The notes beneath the pieces were generated by a model. The model was not told the DNA's origin. It saw nothing but the letters and a program-made list of their open reading frames with translations, and did no database searches. Made by a program: the position numbers and the translations under genes. From assembly GCF_016862515.1 (NCBI RefSeq), contig NZ_BONC01000007.1:1-64000 (forward strand): DNA of 64,000 nt, in the 5' to 3' direction. The stretch comes from Asanoa iriomotensis (GTDB taxonomy: Bacteria > Actinomycetota > Actinomycetes > Mycobacteriales > Micromonosporaceae). Positions 15,117-26,471 of this stretch are shown piece after piece; position 1 is the stretch's first letter; each line of letters begins with the position of its first letter.

Positions 15117-17069
15117 ATGCTGGGTGGGCTGGATACTGGCGACAAGATCGCGAGCATCGTCGGCGCCGTGCTGAGCGCCGCGGCCATCGCGCTGACGCTG
15201 ATGGCCCGACGGGGCGCGGCGGACGCCAGGTCGGACGCGCAGCTCGACCGTGCGGCCGCGGAGCTCGCGGCGCTTGTGCGGCGCCAGTGGGACCGGGAGG
15301 CGCGCAACCGAGGGCTGATCCATCCTGAGCCGCTGGCGGTGCGCTGGGCGTCGACCCCACGACCGGTCTCCCCGTCCGCGGCGGACATCCTCGGCCCCGC
15401 CGCCGGCCGAGCGACGCGACTGGGACTGCACGGCGACGTCACGACCGTAGCGTCGGCGTGGCGCCAGCTTCCGGCGCGGCAGCTGGTCATCATCGGGGCG
15501 CCCGGCGCGGGCAAGACCTCGCTCGCGGTGCTGCTGGTGCGCCAACTCCTTGCCGACAACCAGACCGCGGACGCGGTGCCGGTGCTGCTCAACATGTCGG
15601 CGTGGGACCCCGCCGTGCACCTGGACACCTGGCTCGCGCGCCGGCTCGCGGACCTTTACCCGCGGCTGGGTAGGGACGCCGCCGGTCGGCTCGTCACCAG
15701 TGGTCGCCTCGTGCCTGTGCTGGATGGCCTTGACGAGATTCCACAGCGCATGCTCCCATCCGCGCTGATCGCCCTGAACCATGCCGTGACCGCCGACCGG
15801 CCACTGGTCGTGACCTGCCGGGCGGAGGAGTACGAGAGCCTCATCGGCGCGACCGGGACACCCCTTGCCCGAGCGGCGGTGGTCGAGGTCGAGCCGGTTG
15901 CGGGTGCACAGGCGGCCGCATACCTGCGGGCCGGGCAGATCGCCGCGGAACGGCGCTGGGACCCCGTCGTCGCGTCGCTCACGACCGACCCGTCCGGTCC
16001 GCTGGCCCGCGCCTTGGCGACGCCACTGATGGTTTATCTCGCGCGGACGGTCTATGCGGACCCACGGGCCGACCCGGCGACACTCGTCGGCTTCGCGGAC
16101 CCGGCCGCCATCGAAGAACAATTGATCGCGGGCTACCTGCCCACCGTTTACCGCACGCGGCCGGCCGCACCGGACGAGCACCGGCCACCACGACCCTATT
16201 CGCCGGACAAGGCGATCAGTTGGCTACGCGTGCTCGCCGAGCACCTTCGCGACCGGAACACCTCCGAGCTGGCATGGTGGCGCCTGCCGGCGGCGGTGCC
16301 AGTGCACGGGTCCGTCTTCCTGCTGGTCTGGTCCGTCGCAATCGGCCTGACCGCGAGCGCGGTCCTTGCTCTCGGAGGGTTCGACTACATCTCGGTCGGG
16401 ATGAGTCTGAGCTCGGTGCCGGGATTCGGGGTCGATCTCGGCTGGCCCTACATCCCGGTCGCCACCACTGCGGTGGCACTGGCCGCGAATCTCGTCTCGT
16501 GGTATTTCGTGACCGGACCGCGCCGCATTCGCGTGCAACCGGGCCTGATGGTCGCCGCGATCGTCGGAGGTCTGTTGAGCGCGCTGGTCCTCGGCGTGCT
16601 CGATGCCGGTCTCGGCGATCCTGGTCCGAGCGACGTGGCGACCTACGTCGTCTTCGGCTTCGTCTTCGGTCTGTGTCTGGGGCTCGCGATACTGCCGGGC
16701 GCGAGCGAGTTGGTGAGCCCGCGACAGTCCATGCGGGAAGATCGGAACGTAGCGCTGGCCGTCGCGCTCGCGGCGTGCACCGGCGTCACCGTCGGCGGGG
16801 CGATCGCGGGGTTCACCCAGCGCGGATTCGCCATGGGCTTCCTCCTTGCCGTGGTGCTGGTCTCCAGCGCGTCGTGTTGGGGCCGCTTCGGCTTCGCACT
16901 CCTGCTGCTGGTGGTCCTCGGCCGGCTACCGCTGACGCTGTTCCGCTTTCTGGACGACGCACATGCCCGCGGCGTCCTGCGTCAGGTCGGGGCGGAATAT
17001 CAGTTTCGGCACCTGCGTCTCCAGGAACATCTCGCGGCTCAGAGCGCCGCGCAGACCTCGCGCAGGTAG
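15117..17069 (+). CDS. Membrane NACHT-domain NTPase
   Basis: 650-aa STAND-class NTPase: N-terminal membrane helix (about 11-30), a coiled segment (33-65), NACHT domain with Walker A GAPGAGKT (127-134) and Walker B VLDGLDEIP (201-209), a helical region, then at least six membrane helices (about 415-635) and the C-terminal YQFRHLRLQEHLA signature seen at the end of many actinobacterial NACHT proteins. The start ATG at 15117 follows GGCGGG; longer in-frame starts would run into the upstream intergenic DNA. Bacterial NACHT proteins include anti-phage sensors; this one, with a membrane C-terminus instead of an effector nuclease, might act by membrane disruption or by signalling. Its 3' end overlaps the epimerase gene by 31 bp. 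Confidence 0.85.
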   Translation: MLGGLDTGDKIASIVGAVLSAAAIALTLMARRGAADARSDAQLDRAAAELAALVRRQWDREARNRGLIHPEPLAVRWASTPRPVSPSAADILGPAAGRATRLGLHGDVTTVASAWRQLPARQLVIIGAPGAGKTSLAVLLVRQLLADNQTADAVPVLLNMSAWDPAVHLDTWLARRLADLYPRLGRDAAGRLVTSGRLVPVLDGLDEIPQRMLPSALIALNHAVTADRPLVVTCRAEEYESLIGATGTPLARAAVVEVEPVAGAQAAAYLRAGQIAAERRWDPVVASLTTDPSGPLARALATPLMVYLARTVYADPRADPATLVGFADPAAIEEQLIAGYLPTVYRTRPAAPDEHRPPRPYSPDKAISWLRVLAEHLRDRNTSELAWWRLPAAVPVHGSVFLLVWSVAIGLTASAVLALGGFDYISVGMSLSSVPGFGVDLGWPYIPVATTAVALAANLVSWYFVTGPRRIRVQPGLMVAAIVGGLLSALVLGVLDAGLGDPGPSDVATYVVFGFVFGLCLGLAILPGASELVSPRQSMREDRNVALAVALAACTGVTVGGAIAGFTQRGFAMGFLLAVVLVSSASCWGRFGFALLLLVVLGRLPLTLFRFLDDAHARGVLRQVGAEYQFRHLRLQEHLAAQSAAQTSRR

Positions 17070-17896
17070 TGCAGGCCGTTGGTGGCCAGGGCGTCCTGGG
17101 ACTCGGCGAACGGGCGCCAGATCGACGCCGCCACCGCGATCGTTTCGTTTTCGCCCGTGAACGACTCGATGCAGATCGGGCCGCGGTAGCCCGTTGCCGA
17201 CAGGGTCGCGAGCCAGCGTGGCCAGTCGATGTGGTCGGCGCCCGGTGCGCCGCGGTCGCTGCCGCTCACCTGCACGTGCACCAGGCGCGGACCGGCCGCC
17301 GTGATGGCCGCGAACGGGTCCGCCTCCTCGATGTTCATGTGGTAGCTGTCGAGCATGATGCCCACGTTCGGCGGCAGGCCGTCGATCGCCGTCAGGGTCT
17401 GCTCGACCGTGTTGACCACCGAGGTCTCGTAGCGGTTCAGCGCCTCCAGGCCGATCCGGACCCCGCGGGCGCCCGCGTAGTCGGCCACCGGCGTGAGCGC
17501 CGTCCGCAACGACGCGTAGCAGGCCGCCCGTTCCGCCGGCAGCATCCGCCAGACCCGGCCCACCGCGGCGTAGGCCGGGCCGCAGACGCTGGGTGCGCCC
17601 AGGACCACCGCCGCGTCCACAAGGGAGCGGAGGTAGTCCTGGGTCGCCCGTACCGTAGAAGGATCGGTGTTGACCAGGTCACGGCCCGGCGGCGTGACCG
17701 AGAGGACCGCGGCGGCGGTCAGGCCGTGGTCGGCCAGCAGGTCGCGCGTGCGTGGCGCCGACCAGTCGCCGGGGTTCTCCACCGGGATCTCGATCGCGTC
17801 GAAGCCCCAGGCCGCGATGCGGGGCACCAGCTTCGCCAGCGCCTCGTCCGTGACCGGGGACGTCCAGATCCAGGGGTTCGCACCGATCTCGAACAC
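17039..17896 (-). CDS. Sugar phosphate isomerase/epimerase (TIM barrel)
   Basis: 285-aa AP-endonuclease-2-type TIM barrel of the D-psicose/tagatose 3-epimerase group. Metal-binding and catalytic acids are in IGLEALNRYE, MLDSYHMNIEE, VHVQVSGSDRG and CIESFTGEN, matching the Glu-Asp-His-Glu set of ketose 3-epimerases. Last gene of the ABC-transporter operon, 3 bp after the binding-protein gene, so it probably converts the imported sugar or its keto form. Exact sugar unknown. Confidence 0.88.
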   Translation of the reverse strand: MFEIGANPWIWTSPVTDEALAKLVPRIAAWGFDAIEIPVENPGDWSAPRTRDLLADHGLTAAAVLSVTPPGRDLVNTDPSTVRATQDYLRSLVDAAVVLGAPSVCGPAYAAVGRVWRMLPAERAACYASLRTALTPVADYAGARGVRIGLEALNRYETSVVNTVEQTLTAIDGLPPNVGIMLDSYHMNIEEADPFAAITAAGPRLVHVQVSGSDRGAPGADHIDWPRWLATLSATGYRGPICIESFTGENETIAVAASIWRPFAESQDALATNGLHYLREVCAAL

Positions 17897-17899
17897 GGT

Positions 17900-19093
17900 C
17901 TACTTACCGCCCCAGTCGCCCGGATAGCCGGGCAGGTCGCTGCAGCCGCACATCGCGTAGTGCAACGGCGGCATGCTCGGGTCGACGAACTGCGCCAGGT
18001 TGGCGTCCGTGATCGTCGGCTGCGGCAGCTTCCACGGGTTCGGCACGGGCTCGCCCTTGAGGATCTTCAAGGCGGCGATCACGGGGGTACGCCACTGGTA
18101 CGTCGGATAGGTCGGCGCCACCGCCGTCAGCTTCTTGTCCTGCCACATCCGCAGGAAGTCCTGCTGGTCCTCGCCGACGATGGCAGGGAACGGCTTGCCC
18201 GCGTCCTCGAACGCCTCCGCCGCCGCGACCGCCGTGGCGCCGGCGTCCATCCAGATGCCGTCGATGGTGCCGAAGCGCTGCAGATAGTTGGAGACGATGG
18301 TCTTCGTCTTGGCCGCGTCGCCGTCCGTGAACTCGACGCCGACGACCTTGAGCTGCGACTTGTCGAAGGCCACCTTGGCCGCGCCCCAGCGGGCTTCTAG
18401 CACGTCGACGCCCGGCAGGATGCGCAGCGCCAGGATGTTGCCGCCGGGCTTGACCTTCTCGGTCAGGAACTCGGCGCCGGCCGCGCCGAACGCGTACCCG
18501 CCGATGGGGTTGATGAACGTGACCGGGCACTTGGTGTTCACGCCGCGGTCGAAGACGATCACCGGCACCTTGGCGCACGCCTGCTCGACGGCCGGGGTCA
18601 GCGTCGCGGTCGTGTTGGGCGACACGATCAGCGCGTCACAGCCCTTGCCGAGCAGGTCGGTTATGTCGGAGATCTGCTTGTCGTCCTTGCTCTCCGCGTC
18701 GGTCACCTGGAACGACTTGATCTCCGGGTGCAGCTTCACCTCGGCCTGCATGTTCTTGAAGCCGACCTGCCGCCACGGGTTGCCGACGCCCGCGTTCGAG
18801 AAGCACAGGTTGTACGGTCCGGCCTTCTTGTATTTGGCCGTGTCCGCGTTCGTCGGGTTGAGCGCTTGCTCCCACGGCTTGTCGGCCGGCCCGGTCGCCG
18901 TCGCGCTGCGCAGGCCCATCTCGTTGTCGTAGTCGGCCTGCACGAAGAACGACGACGTCTCACCGGTGCCGGCGCCGGCCGCCGCGGAACCGCTCGCGCT
19001 GGGGTTGGCGGCCGGCACGTCGCTGGCGCAGCCCGCCAGGATCATGGCGGTGCCGGCCAGTGCGGCCAGGGCGCTACCTGTTCTTGTTCGCAA
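17900..19093 (-). CDS. Sugar ABC transporter substrate-binding lipoprotein
   Basis: 397-aa periplasmic-binding protein of the RbsB/type-1 fold. The signal peptide ends in the lipobox LAGC with lipidated C22; a Ser/Ala/Gly linker follows. VIVFDRGVN and GIWMDAGATAVAAAEAF are typical of the family. The start is TTG at 19093, 4 nt after AAGGAGG; no ATG or GTG fits. The C-terminal CGCSDLPG pair of Cys is unusual for the family and may form a disulfide. Works with the two permeases and ATPase upstream. Confidence 0.92.
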   Translation of the reverse strand: MRTRTGSALAALAGTAMILAGCASDVPAANPSASGSAAAGAGTGETSSFFVQADYDNEMGLRSATATGPADKPWEQALNPTNADTAKYKKAGPYNLCFSNAGVGNPWRQVGFKNMQAEVKLHPEIKSFQVTDAESKDDKQISDITDLLGKGCDALIVSPNTTATLTPAVEQACAKVPVIVFDRGVNTKCPVTFINPIGGYAFGAAGAEFLTEKVKPGGNILALRILPGVDVLEARWGAAKVAFDKSQLKVVGVEFTDGDAAKTKTIVSNYLQRFGTIDGIWMDAGATAVAAAEAFEDAGKPFPAIVGEDQQDFLRMWQDKKLTAVAPTYPTYQWRTPVIAALKILKGEPVPNPWKLPQPTITDANLAQFVDPSMPPLHYAMCGCSDLPGYPGDWGGK

Positions 19094-19117
19094 CTCTCCT
19101 CCTTGGGGTCGGTGCGT

Positions 19118-20101
19118 TCAGGTGCGTGCCCGTAGCCCGCCGATGGCCACGGCAGCGAGGATGATCAGGCCCTGCACCGCGGACGCCAGTGCGCCCGCGA
19201 CGCCGAGCAGGTTGAGCAGGGTCAACAGGGTCTGCAAGGTGAGGGCGCCGAGCATCGCGCCGACGACCGAGCCGCGGCCGCCGCCGAGCACGACGCCGCC
19301 GAGCACCACCGCGGTGATCGCGGTGAACTCGAGCCCGGCTCCCACCTGGAAGCTCACGCCGCCGAAGCCGCCGAGCAGGACGGCCGCCACCGCCGCACAG
19401 CAGCCGCTGATCACGAAAGCGACCGTGCGGACCCCGGCGACCCGGCCGCCGGCCAGCCGGGCGGCACGCGGGTTGTCGCCGACGGCGAGCAGCACCTTGC
19501 CGAAGTCCGAGCGCATCGCGAGGACCGCCAGGGCGGCCAGGACCAGCAGGATCAGCACGGCGTACGGGATCTCGCCCAGCCACGGCACGCCCTCGATGCC
19601 CCGGCGGCCGAACATCCGGAACTCCTCGGAGAGCGCGCCGCGCGGCGAGCCGCCCGTCCAGGTGTAGACCGCGCCGACGAGGATCAGGTACATGCCGAGC
19701 GTCGTGATGAACGACGGCACCAGCAGCAGCGTGCTGACCAGGCCGTTGACCAGGCCGACCAGCAGGCCGAAGCCGAGCACCAGCGCGATCACCGGCCCGG
19801 TCGCGGCCGGGTCGCCGTCGATCAGCCGGGCCGCGATCACCACTTCGGCCGTGACCAGCGAGCCGACGGAGAGGTCGAAGTCGCCGGCGACGATCACGAA
19901 ATACTGCCCGGCGGCCAGGATGATCAGTGGCGCCGACCGCTTCAGGAAGGCGAGCAGGGCGGGCGGGTCGTAGAACTCGGGTTGGCGGATGCCGATCGCG
20001 ACCAGCAGCAGCACGAGGATCACGACGACGGGCCAGATGCTGCCAGCACCCCAGCGACCGCGGCGGGCCTGGGCGGTGGGTGCGATCGTCTCCGTCGTCA
20101 T
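19118..20101 (-). CDS. Sugar ABC transporter permease (RbsC type) 2
   Basis: 327-aa polytopic permease with about nine hydrophobic segments. GDFDLSVGSLV near residue 75 and AARLAGGRVAGVRTVAF are hallmarks of RbsC-like permeases, and GAMLGALTLQTLLTLLNLLGV occurs near the C-terminus. The ATG overlaps the stop codon of permease 1 (ATGA), so the two permeases are made together and probably form a heterodimer. Confidence 0.92.
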   Translation of the reverse strand: MTTETIAPTAQARRGRWGAGSIWPVVVILVLLLVAIGIRQPEFYDPPALLAFLKRSAPLIILAAGQYFVIVAGDFDLSVGSLVTAEVVIAARLIDGDPAATGPVIALVLGFGLLVGLVNGLVSTLLLVPSFITTLGMYLILVGAVYTWTGGSPRGALSEEFRMFGRRGIEGVPWLGEIPYAVLILLVLAALAVLAMRSDFGKVLLAVGDNPRAARLAGGRVAGVRTVAFVISGCCAAVAAVLLGGFGGVSFQVGAGLEFTAITAVVLGGVVLGGGRGSVVGAMLGALTLQTLLTLLNLLGVAGALASAVQGLIILAAVAIGGLRART

Positions 20102-21071
20102 CGCGCCGCCCTCCGGCCACGCAGGCGCAGCGCGTAGATCGCCACCGCCGCGACGATCACGACGCCGCGGACCACCTGCTTGAAGAACGGGTCGACGGCC
20201 AACTGGTTGAAGATGCCGTCGATGACCGCGAGCAGCAGCACGCCGCCGACCGTGCCGGCCACGCCGCCCTTGCCGCCGGCGAGCACGGCACCGCCCAGCA
20301 CGACGGCGGCGATCGACTCGAGGTCGTAGCCGCCCTCGGCGCCGACCCGGGGTGCGCCCGCGCCGAGCCGGCTGGCCAGATAGAGGCCGGCGATGCCGGC
20401 ACAGATCGAACAGATCACGTGGGTACGGATCAGCACCAGGTCGGTGCGGACGCCGGAGAGCCGCGCCACGTCGAGGTCGCCGCCCGTGGCGATCAGGTGG
20501 TGCCCGTACCGGCTGCGGTTGATCACCACCCACGCCACCGCGGCGACGCCGATGAAGAGCAGGAACGCGACCGGGACCGGGCCGACGCGGTCGTAGCCGA
20601 GGTGCTGGAAGGAGACGGGCACCGCGCCGGCCGGGCCGGCGTACCCCTGCTCCAGGTAGCCCTTGATCAGCAGGCCGACGCCGAGCGTCGCGATGAACGC
20701 GTTGATCCGCAACTTGGTGATCAGCAGGCCGTTGACCAAGCCGATCGCCGCCGACACGGCGAGCACGGCGAGGACCGCCGGCAGCACCCGGCCGTCGCTG
20801 CCGGCCATGGTCTCGGCGGCGATCAGCGAGGTGAGGCTGATGACGTAGGCGACCGAGAGGTCGAGCGAGCCGGCCAGGATGCAGAACGTCTGCCCGACCG
20901 CGACAATCCCGAGGCCGGCGGCCCGTTGCAGCAGGCTGACCGTGCTGTTCTGGCTGAACAGCGAGCCGCCGTCGGTGGCGACGAGGATGCCGCCGACGAC
21001 GAGCGTGACGCCGAGCGCGAGCCAGACGCCATTGGTGGAGTCGATCCTCGGCCTGGTCAGAGCCTGCGTAC

Positions 21072-21075
<4 letters not shown>
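20098..21075 (-). CDS. Sugar ABC transporter permease (RbsC type) 1
   Basis: 325-aa permease with the GSLDLSVAYVISL signature, VARLSGVRTDLVLI cytoplasmic loop and multiple membrane helices. Overlaps the ATPase gene by 4 nt and permease 2 by 4 nt. Confidence 0.92.
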
Positions 21076-22580
<1,505 letters not shown>

Positions 22581-22632
22581 GCGATCACCGGGACTTTCGT
22601 CAGCCGAGGGCGAGCTTTTGCTGGGCGAACCG

Positions 22633-22642
22633 AAAGCGCTTT
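22633..22642. promoter_or_regulatory. LacI-family-type operator
   Basis: AAAGCGCTTT, a perfect 10-bp palindrome with a central CpG, within CCGAAAGCGCTTTGG. This is the classical shape of LacI/GalR-family operators. It lies about 50 bp upstream of the ABC operon and about 230 bp from the divergent ThuA-fusion gene. No LacI-type gene is in the window. Confidence 0.6.
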
Positions 22643-22872
22643 GGCGTCGAATCGTAAGCAACCGAACACGGACGGATCAAGACCGTAACGGGCCAGACAC
22701 GATCACAGTTCGGCATTGATTGATCTACCTGTACGGCTGCCCGCGTTGACGCCGCGACCTGAAACGAGTCAAACTCATCCGCGTCGATGTTAGACGGCAC
22801 GCGTATTCGGCGGACGCGTTGCACCGCAAGCCCTCCCGCACGCCCTCGCACGGCATCTGAGAAGGAGCTCGC

Positions 22873-25800
22873 ATGCGCCGCCGCAGACCTGTCCTCAGCC
22901 TGCTCACGATCGCCGCCACCCTGCTCGGCCTGGGCATCGTCCAAGCTCCCGCGCAGGCCGCGCCCGCCTTCCGGGCCCTGGTGTTCAGCGAGACCGCCGG
23001 CTACCGGCACGACTCGATCGCCGCCGGCGTCACGATGTTCAACCAGCTCGCCGCGGCCAACAACTTCGAGGTGGTGTTCAGCGAGGACTCCACTGTGCTC
23101 AACACCGCCAACCTCGACACGTACGACGTGCTCGTGATGTTCCAGACCTCGGGCATGGTGTTCGACAACGACGCGCAACGCACGGCTGTGCAGAACTACC
23201 TGCGGGCCGGCAACGGGATCGTGGCGATCCACAACGCGACCGACATGGGCATCGACACCACGTTCCCGTGGTGGGACCAGACGATCAACGGCGGCGCGCA
23301 CATGCCGTCGCACTCACCGGGTTCGTTGCAGGGATTCGCCCGGGTGGCCGACAAGGCGCACCCGTCGACCGCGGGGTTGCCGGACAACTGGCAACGCACC
23401 GAGGAGTGGTACAACTTCGACGTCAACGCGCGCGGCAACGTGCACGTGCTGGTGACCGCCGACGAGCGCACCTACAACCCAGGCGCCGACGCGATGGGCA
23501 TCGACCACCCGATCTCCTGGTGCCGCGAGGTCGAGGGCGGCAAGGTGTGGGCGACCGCGATGGGGCACGACATCGCCTCGTACAGCGAGACGAACTTCCG
23601 CAACCACATCCTCGGCGGGGTCCGGTACGCGGCCGGCAACCTGCCCGGCGACTGCGGTGGCACGGTGTGGGGCAACTTCGAGAAGGTCAGCCTCGACTCC
23701 AACACGGTCGACCCGATGGCGCTGGACATCGCGCCGGACGGGCGGGTCTTCTACGTGCAGCGGGCCGGGCAGATCAAGATCTTCAAGCCCGCTCAGCAGA
23801 GCACGGTGACCGCCGGGACGTTGTCGGTCTACACCGGTGGTGAGGACGGGCTCGTCGGCATGGCGCTGGACCCGAACTTCGCCACCAACGGCTGGATCTA
23901 TCTGTACTACTCGCCGTCGTCCTCCGCGACGGACATCAACCGGCTGTCGCGGTTCACCGTCAGCGGTGACACGGTCAACCTGGCCAGCGAGGTCGTGCTG
24001 CTGTCCGTGCCGGCCTATCGGGACCGGACGTTCCCGGAGCCGGGGCACACCGGTGGCTACGTGGCCTTCGGGCCCAACGGCAACCTCTACCTGTCGACCG
24101 GCGACGACACCCCGCCCAACCTCGATCCGGCGTGGCAGGGCTACGCGCCGCTGGACTGGCGGCCCGGCAAGTCCAACTTGGACGCCGCACGCAGCGCGGG
24201 CAACACCAACGACCTGCGCGGCAAGATCCTGCGGATCCACCCGGAGACGAACGGGACCTACACGATCCCGAGTGGCAACCTGTTCGCGCCCGGCACCGCG
24301 CAGACCCGGCCCGAGATCTACGCGATGGGTTTCCGGAACCCGTTCCGGTTCGAGGTCGACAAGCAGACCGGGTGGCTGAACCTGGCCGACTACGGGCCCG
24401 ACCGTGGCGCGCCCACGACCAACCGGGGGCCTGAGGGGCTGGTCGAGCTCAACGTGATCAAGCAGGCCGGCAACTTCGGGTGGCCCTTCTGCCACGGCGA
24501 CAACCAGGCCTACGCGCCGTACAACCCGGACACCGGTGTCGTCGGCGCGAAGTTCAACTGCAACGCGCCGGTCAACGACTCGCCCAACAACACCGGGCTG
24601 CGGGTGCTGCCGACGCTGGTGCAACCGCAGATCTGGTACGGGTACGGCGCGTCGCCGCAGTTCCCGGAGATGGGTGCGGGCGGTGCGGCGCCGATGGGTG
24701 GGCCGGTCTACCGCTACAACGCGGCCAGCACGTCGACGACGAAGTTCCCGCCCTACTACAACGGCGTGCACTTCTTCTACGAGTGGTCGCGGAACTACGT
24801 ACAGGAGATCCACTTCGACGCCGCCGGTGGGCTGGTGAAGATCAACCCGTTCCTGCCGGGCGAGTTCTTCAACAAGCCGATGGCCATGCGGTTCGGGCCG
24901 GACGGCTCGCTCTACCTGCTGGAGTGGGGCGCCAACTTCGGCGGTGGCAACAACGACTCCGGGCTCTACCGGATCGACTACGTCAAGGGTGGTCGGGCGC
25001 CGGTCGCGGTGGCGACTGGGACGCCGACGAACGGTCTCGCGCCGTTGACCGTGCAGTTCTCCAGCGCCGGGACGCACGATCCGGACACCGGCGACACGAT
25101 CAGCTATGCCTGGGACTTCGAGAGCAACGGCAGCACGGACTCGACGGCGGCCAACCCGTCGAAGACGTACACCGCCAACGGCAACTACGTGGCGAAGTTG
25201 ACCGTCACCGACAACACCGGCCGGTCGTCGTTCGCCAACGTGCCGATCACGGTGGGCAACAACGCGCCGGTGGTCACCGTCACCGGGCCGCCGAACGGCG
25301 GGATGCTCGACTTCGGGCAGAACGTGGCCTATTCGGTGTCGGTCACCGACGCCCAGGACGGCACGATCAACTGCCAGCAGGTGTTCACGAACCCGGCCCT
25401 CGGGCACGACGACCACGAGCACGGCACGACGGACCTGCCCGGTTGCTCGGGGACGGTGTCCACCGGCAACCTCGGCGGCCATCCCGACGGCGCCAACCTG
25501 TTCTACGTGCTCAACGCCCGCTATCAGGACAACGGCAACGGGTCGGTGGCGCGGTTGACCGGTTATGCCAAGGCGATCCTGCAGCCGAAGCACAAGCAGG
25601 CGGAGTACTACACGGCGCAGTCCGGGACGCGGATCGTCGCGCAGAGCGGTGCGGAGAGCGGCGGCCGGATCGGCGACGTCAGCAACAACGACTGGATCAT
25701 GTTCGACCCGATGAGCCTGCAGGGCATCACCACGGTGAGCTACCGGATCTCGTCACCGACGGGCGGCGGCAGCATCGAGCTGCGGGCCGACTCGCCGACG

Positions 25801-26427
25801 GGCACGCTGCTGGCCACGAACCCGGTTGCGGCAACGGGTGGCTGGGACACGTACGTGCAGCAGGCCGCGGTCAACGTCGCGGCGCTGTCTGGCACGCACA
25901 AGCTCTACATGGTGTTCAAGAGCAGCGCGAACAACAACTTCGACGTGGACTCCTTCACCTTCGGCGGCAACGGCGTCGGCACGGCGCCGGCGGGCGGCAT
26001 CGCCGGGCGCACGTGGACGCTCACCGCGCAACACAGCGGGAAGCTGGCGGACGTCAACGGTGTCTCGACCGCCGACAACGCCGTCGTGCACCAGTGGGGA
26101 GCCACCGGCGGCGCCAACCAGCGCTGGCAGGCGGTGGACGCGGGTGGCGGCAACGTCTACCTGAAGGCCGTCCACAGCGGCAAGTGCATGGTGGTGTCGG
26201 GCGGCTCGACCGCGGACGCCGCCGCGGTGGTGCAGCTGACCTGCAACTCCCAGACGAACCAGGCGTGGACCCCGGTCGCGTCGTCGTCGGGGGTCTACCA
26301 GTTCCGTGCGGTGCACAGCGGCAAGTGCCTTGACGTCAACGGGAACTCGACGGCCGACGGCGCCCCGCTCATCCAGTGGCCGTGCCACACGGCCACGAAC
26401 CAGCAGTGGCGCTTGACCCAGCAGTGA
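22873..26427 (+). CDS. Secreted ThuA/sugar-dehydrogenase/PKD/CBM/ricin-lectin protein
   Basis: 1184-aa modular exported protein: Sec signal peptide (1-30, ending AQAA), ThuA-like glutamine-amidotransferase-fold domain (about 31-245), PQQ-dependent glucose/sorbosone dehydrogenase beta-propeller (about 265-715), PKD domain (about 716-800), a calcium/CBM6-type region (about 905-1035) and a C-terminal ricin-type beta-trefoil lectin (about 1040-1184) with repeated QW motifs such as NQRWQ and NQQWR. ATG 22873 follows GAAGGAG. It probably binds a polysaccharide through the lectin and CBM and oxidises sugar units outside the cell. It is divergent from the sugar ABC operon, suggesting a shared substrate. 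A hairpin terminator follows the gene. Confidence 0.92.
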   Translation: MRRRRPVLSLLTIAATLLGLGIVQAPAQAAPAFRALVFSETAGYRHDSIAAGVTMFNQLAAANNFEVVFSEDSTVLNTANLDTYDVLVMFQTSGMVFDNDAQRTAVQNYLRAGNGIVAIHNATDMGIDTTFPWWDQTINGGAHMPSHSPGSLQGFARVADKAHPSTAGLPDNWQRTEEWYNFDVNARGNVHVLVTADERTYNPGADAMGIDHPISWCREVEGGKVWATAMGHDIASYSETNFRNHILGGVRYAAGNLPGDCGGTVWGNFEKVSLDSNTVDPMALDIAPDGRVFYVQRAGQIKIFKPAQQSTVTAGTLSVYTGGEDGLVGMALDPNFATNGWIYLYYSPSSSATDINRLSRFTVSGDTVNLASEVVLLSVPAYRDRTFPEPGHTGGYVAFGPNGNLYLSTGDDTPPNLDPAWQGYAPLDWRPGKSNLDAARSAGNTNDLRGKILRIHPETNGTYTIPSGNLFAPGTAQTRPEIYAMGFRNPFRFEVDKQTGWLNLADYGPDRGAPTTNRGPEGLVELNVIKQAGNFGWPFCHGDNQAYAPYNPDTGVVGAKFNCNAPVNDSPNNTGLRVLPTLVQPQIWYGYGASPQFPEMGAGGAAPMGGPVYRYNAASTSTTKFPPYYNGVHFFYEWSRNYVQEIHFDAAGGLVKINPFLPGEFFNKPMAMRFGPDGSLYLLEWGANFGGGNNDSGLYRIDYVKGGRAPVAVATGTPTNGLAPLTVQFSSAGTHDPDTGDTISYAWDFESNGSTDSTAANPSKTYTANGNYVAKLTVTDNTGRSSFANVPITVGNNAPVVTVTGPPNGGMLDFGQNVAYSVSVTDAQDGTINCQQVFTNPALGHDDHEHGTTDLPGCSGTVSTGNLGGHPDGANLFYVLNARYQDNGNGSVARLTGYAKAILQPKHKQAEYYTAQSGTRIVAQSGAESGGRIGDVSNNDWIMFDPMSLQGITTVSYRISSPTGGGSIELRADSPTGTLLATNPVAATGGWDTYVQQAAVNVAALSGTHKLYMVFKSSANNNFDVDSFTFGGNGVGTAPAGGIAGRTWTLTAQHSGKLADVNGVSTADNAVVHQWGATGGANQRWQAVDAGGGNVYLKAVHSGKCMVVSGGSTADAAAVVQLTCNSQTNQAWTPVASSSGVYQFRAVHSGKCLDVNGNSTADGAPLIQWPCHTATNQQWRLTQQ

Positions 26428-26434
26428 CGCAGGC

Positions 26435-26461
26435 GGGGCCCCGGTGTCGAGCCGGGGCCCC
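26435..26461. terminator. Bidirectional hairpin between convergent genes
   Basis: GGGGCCCCGG-N7-CCGGGGCCCC, a perfect 10-bp stem between the ThuA-fusion gene (plus) and the MHYT gene (minus). No U-tract. Confidence 0.6.
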
Positions 26462-26471
26462 CAACCTCTCG

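Noticed and set aside
23314..25593. 759-aa minus-strand frame inside the ThuA-fusion gene
   Set aside because: Shadow of a real plus-strand gene with recognised domains; composition is typical of reversed codons.
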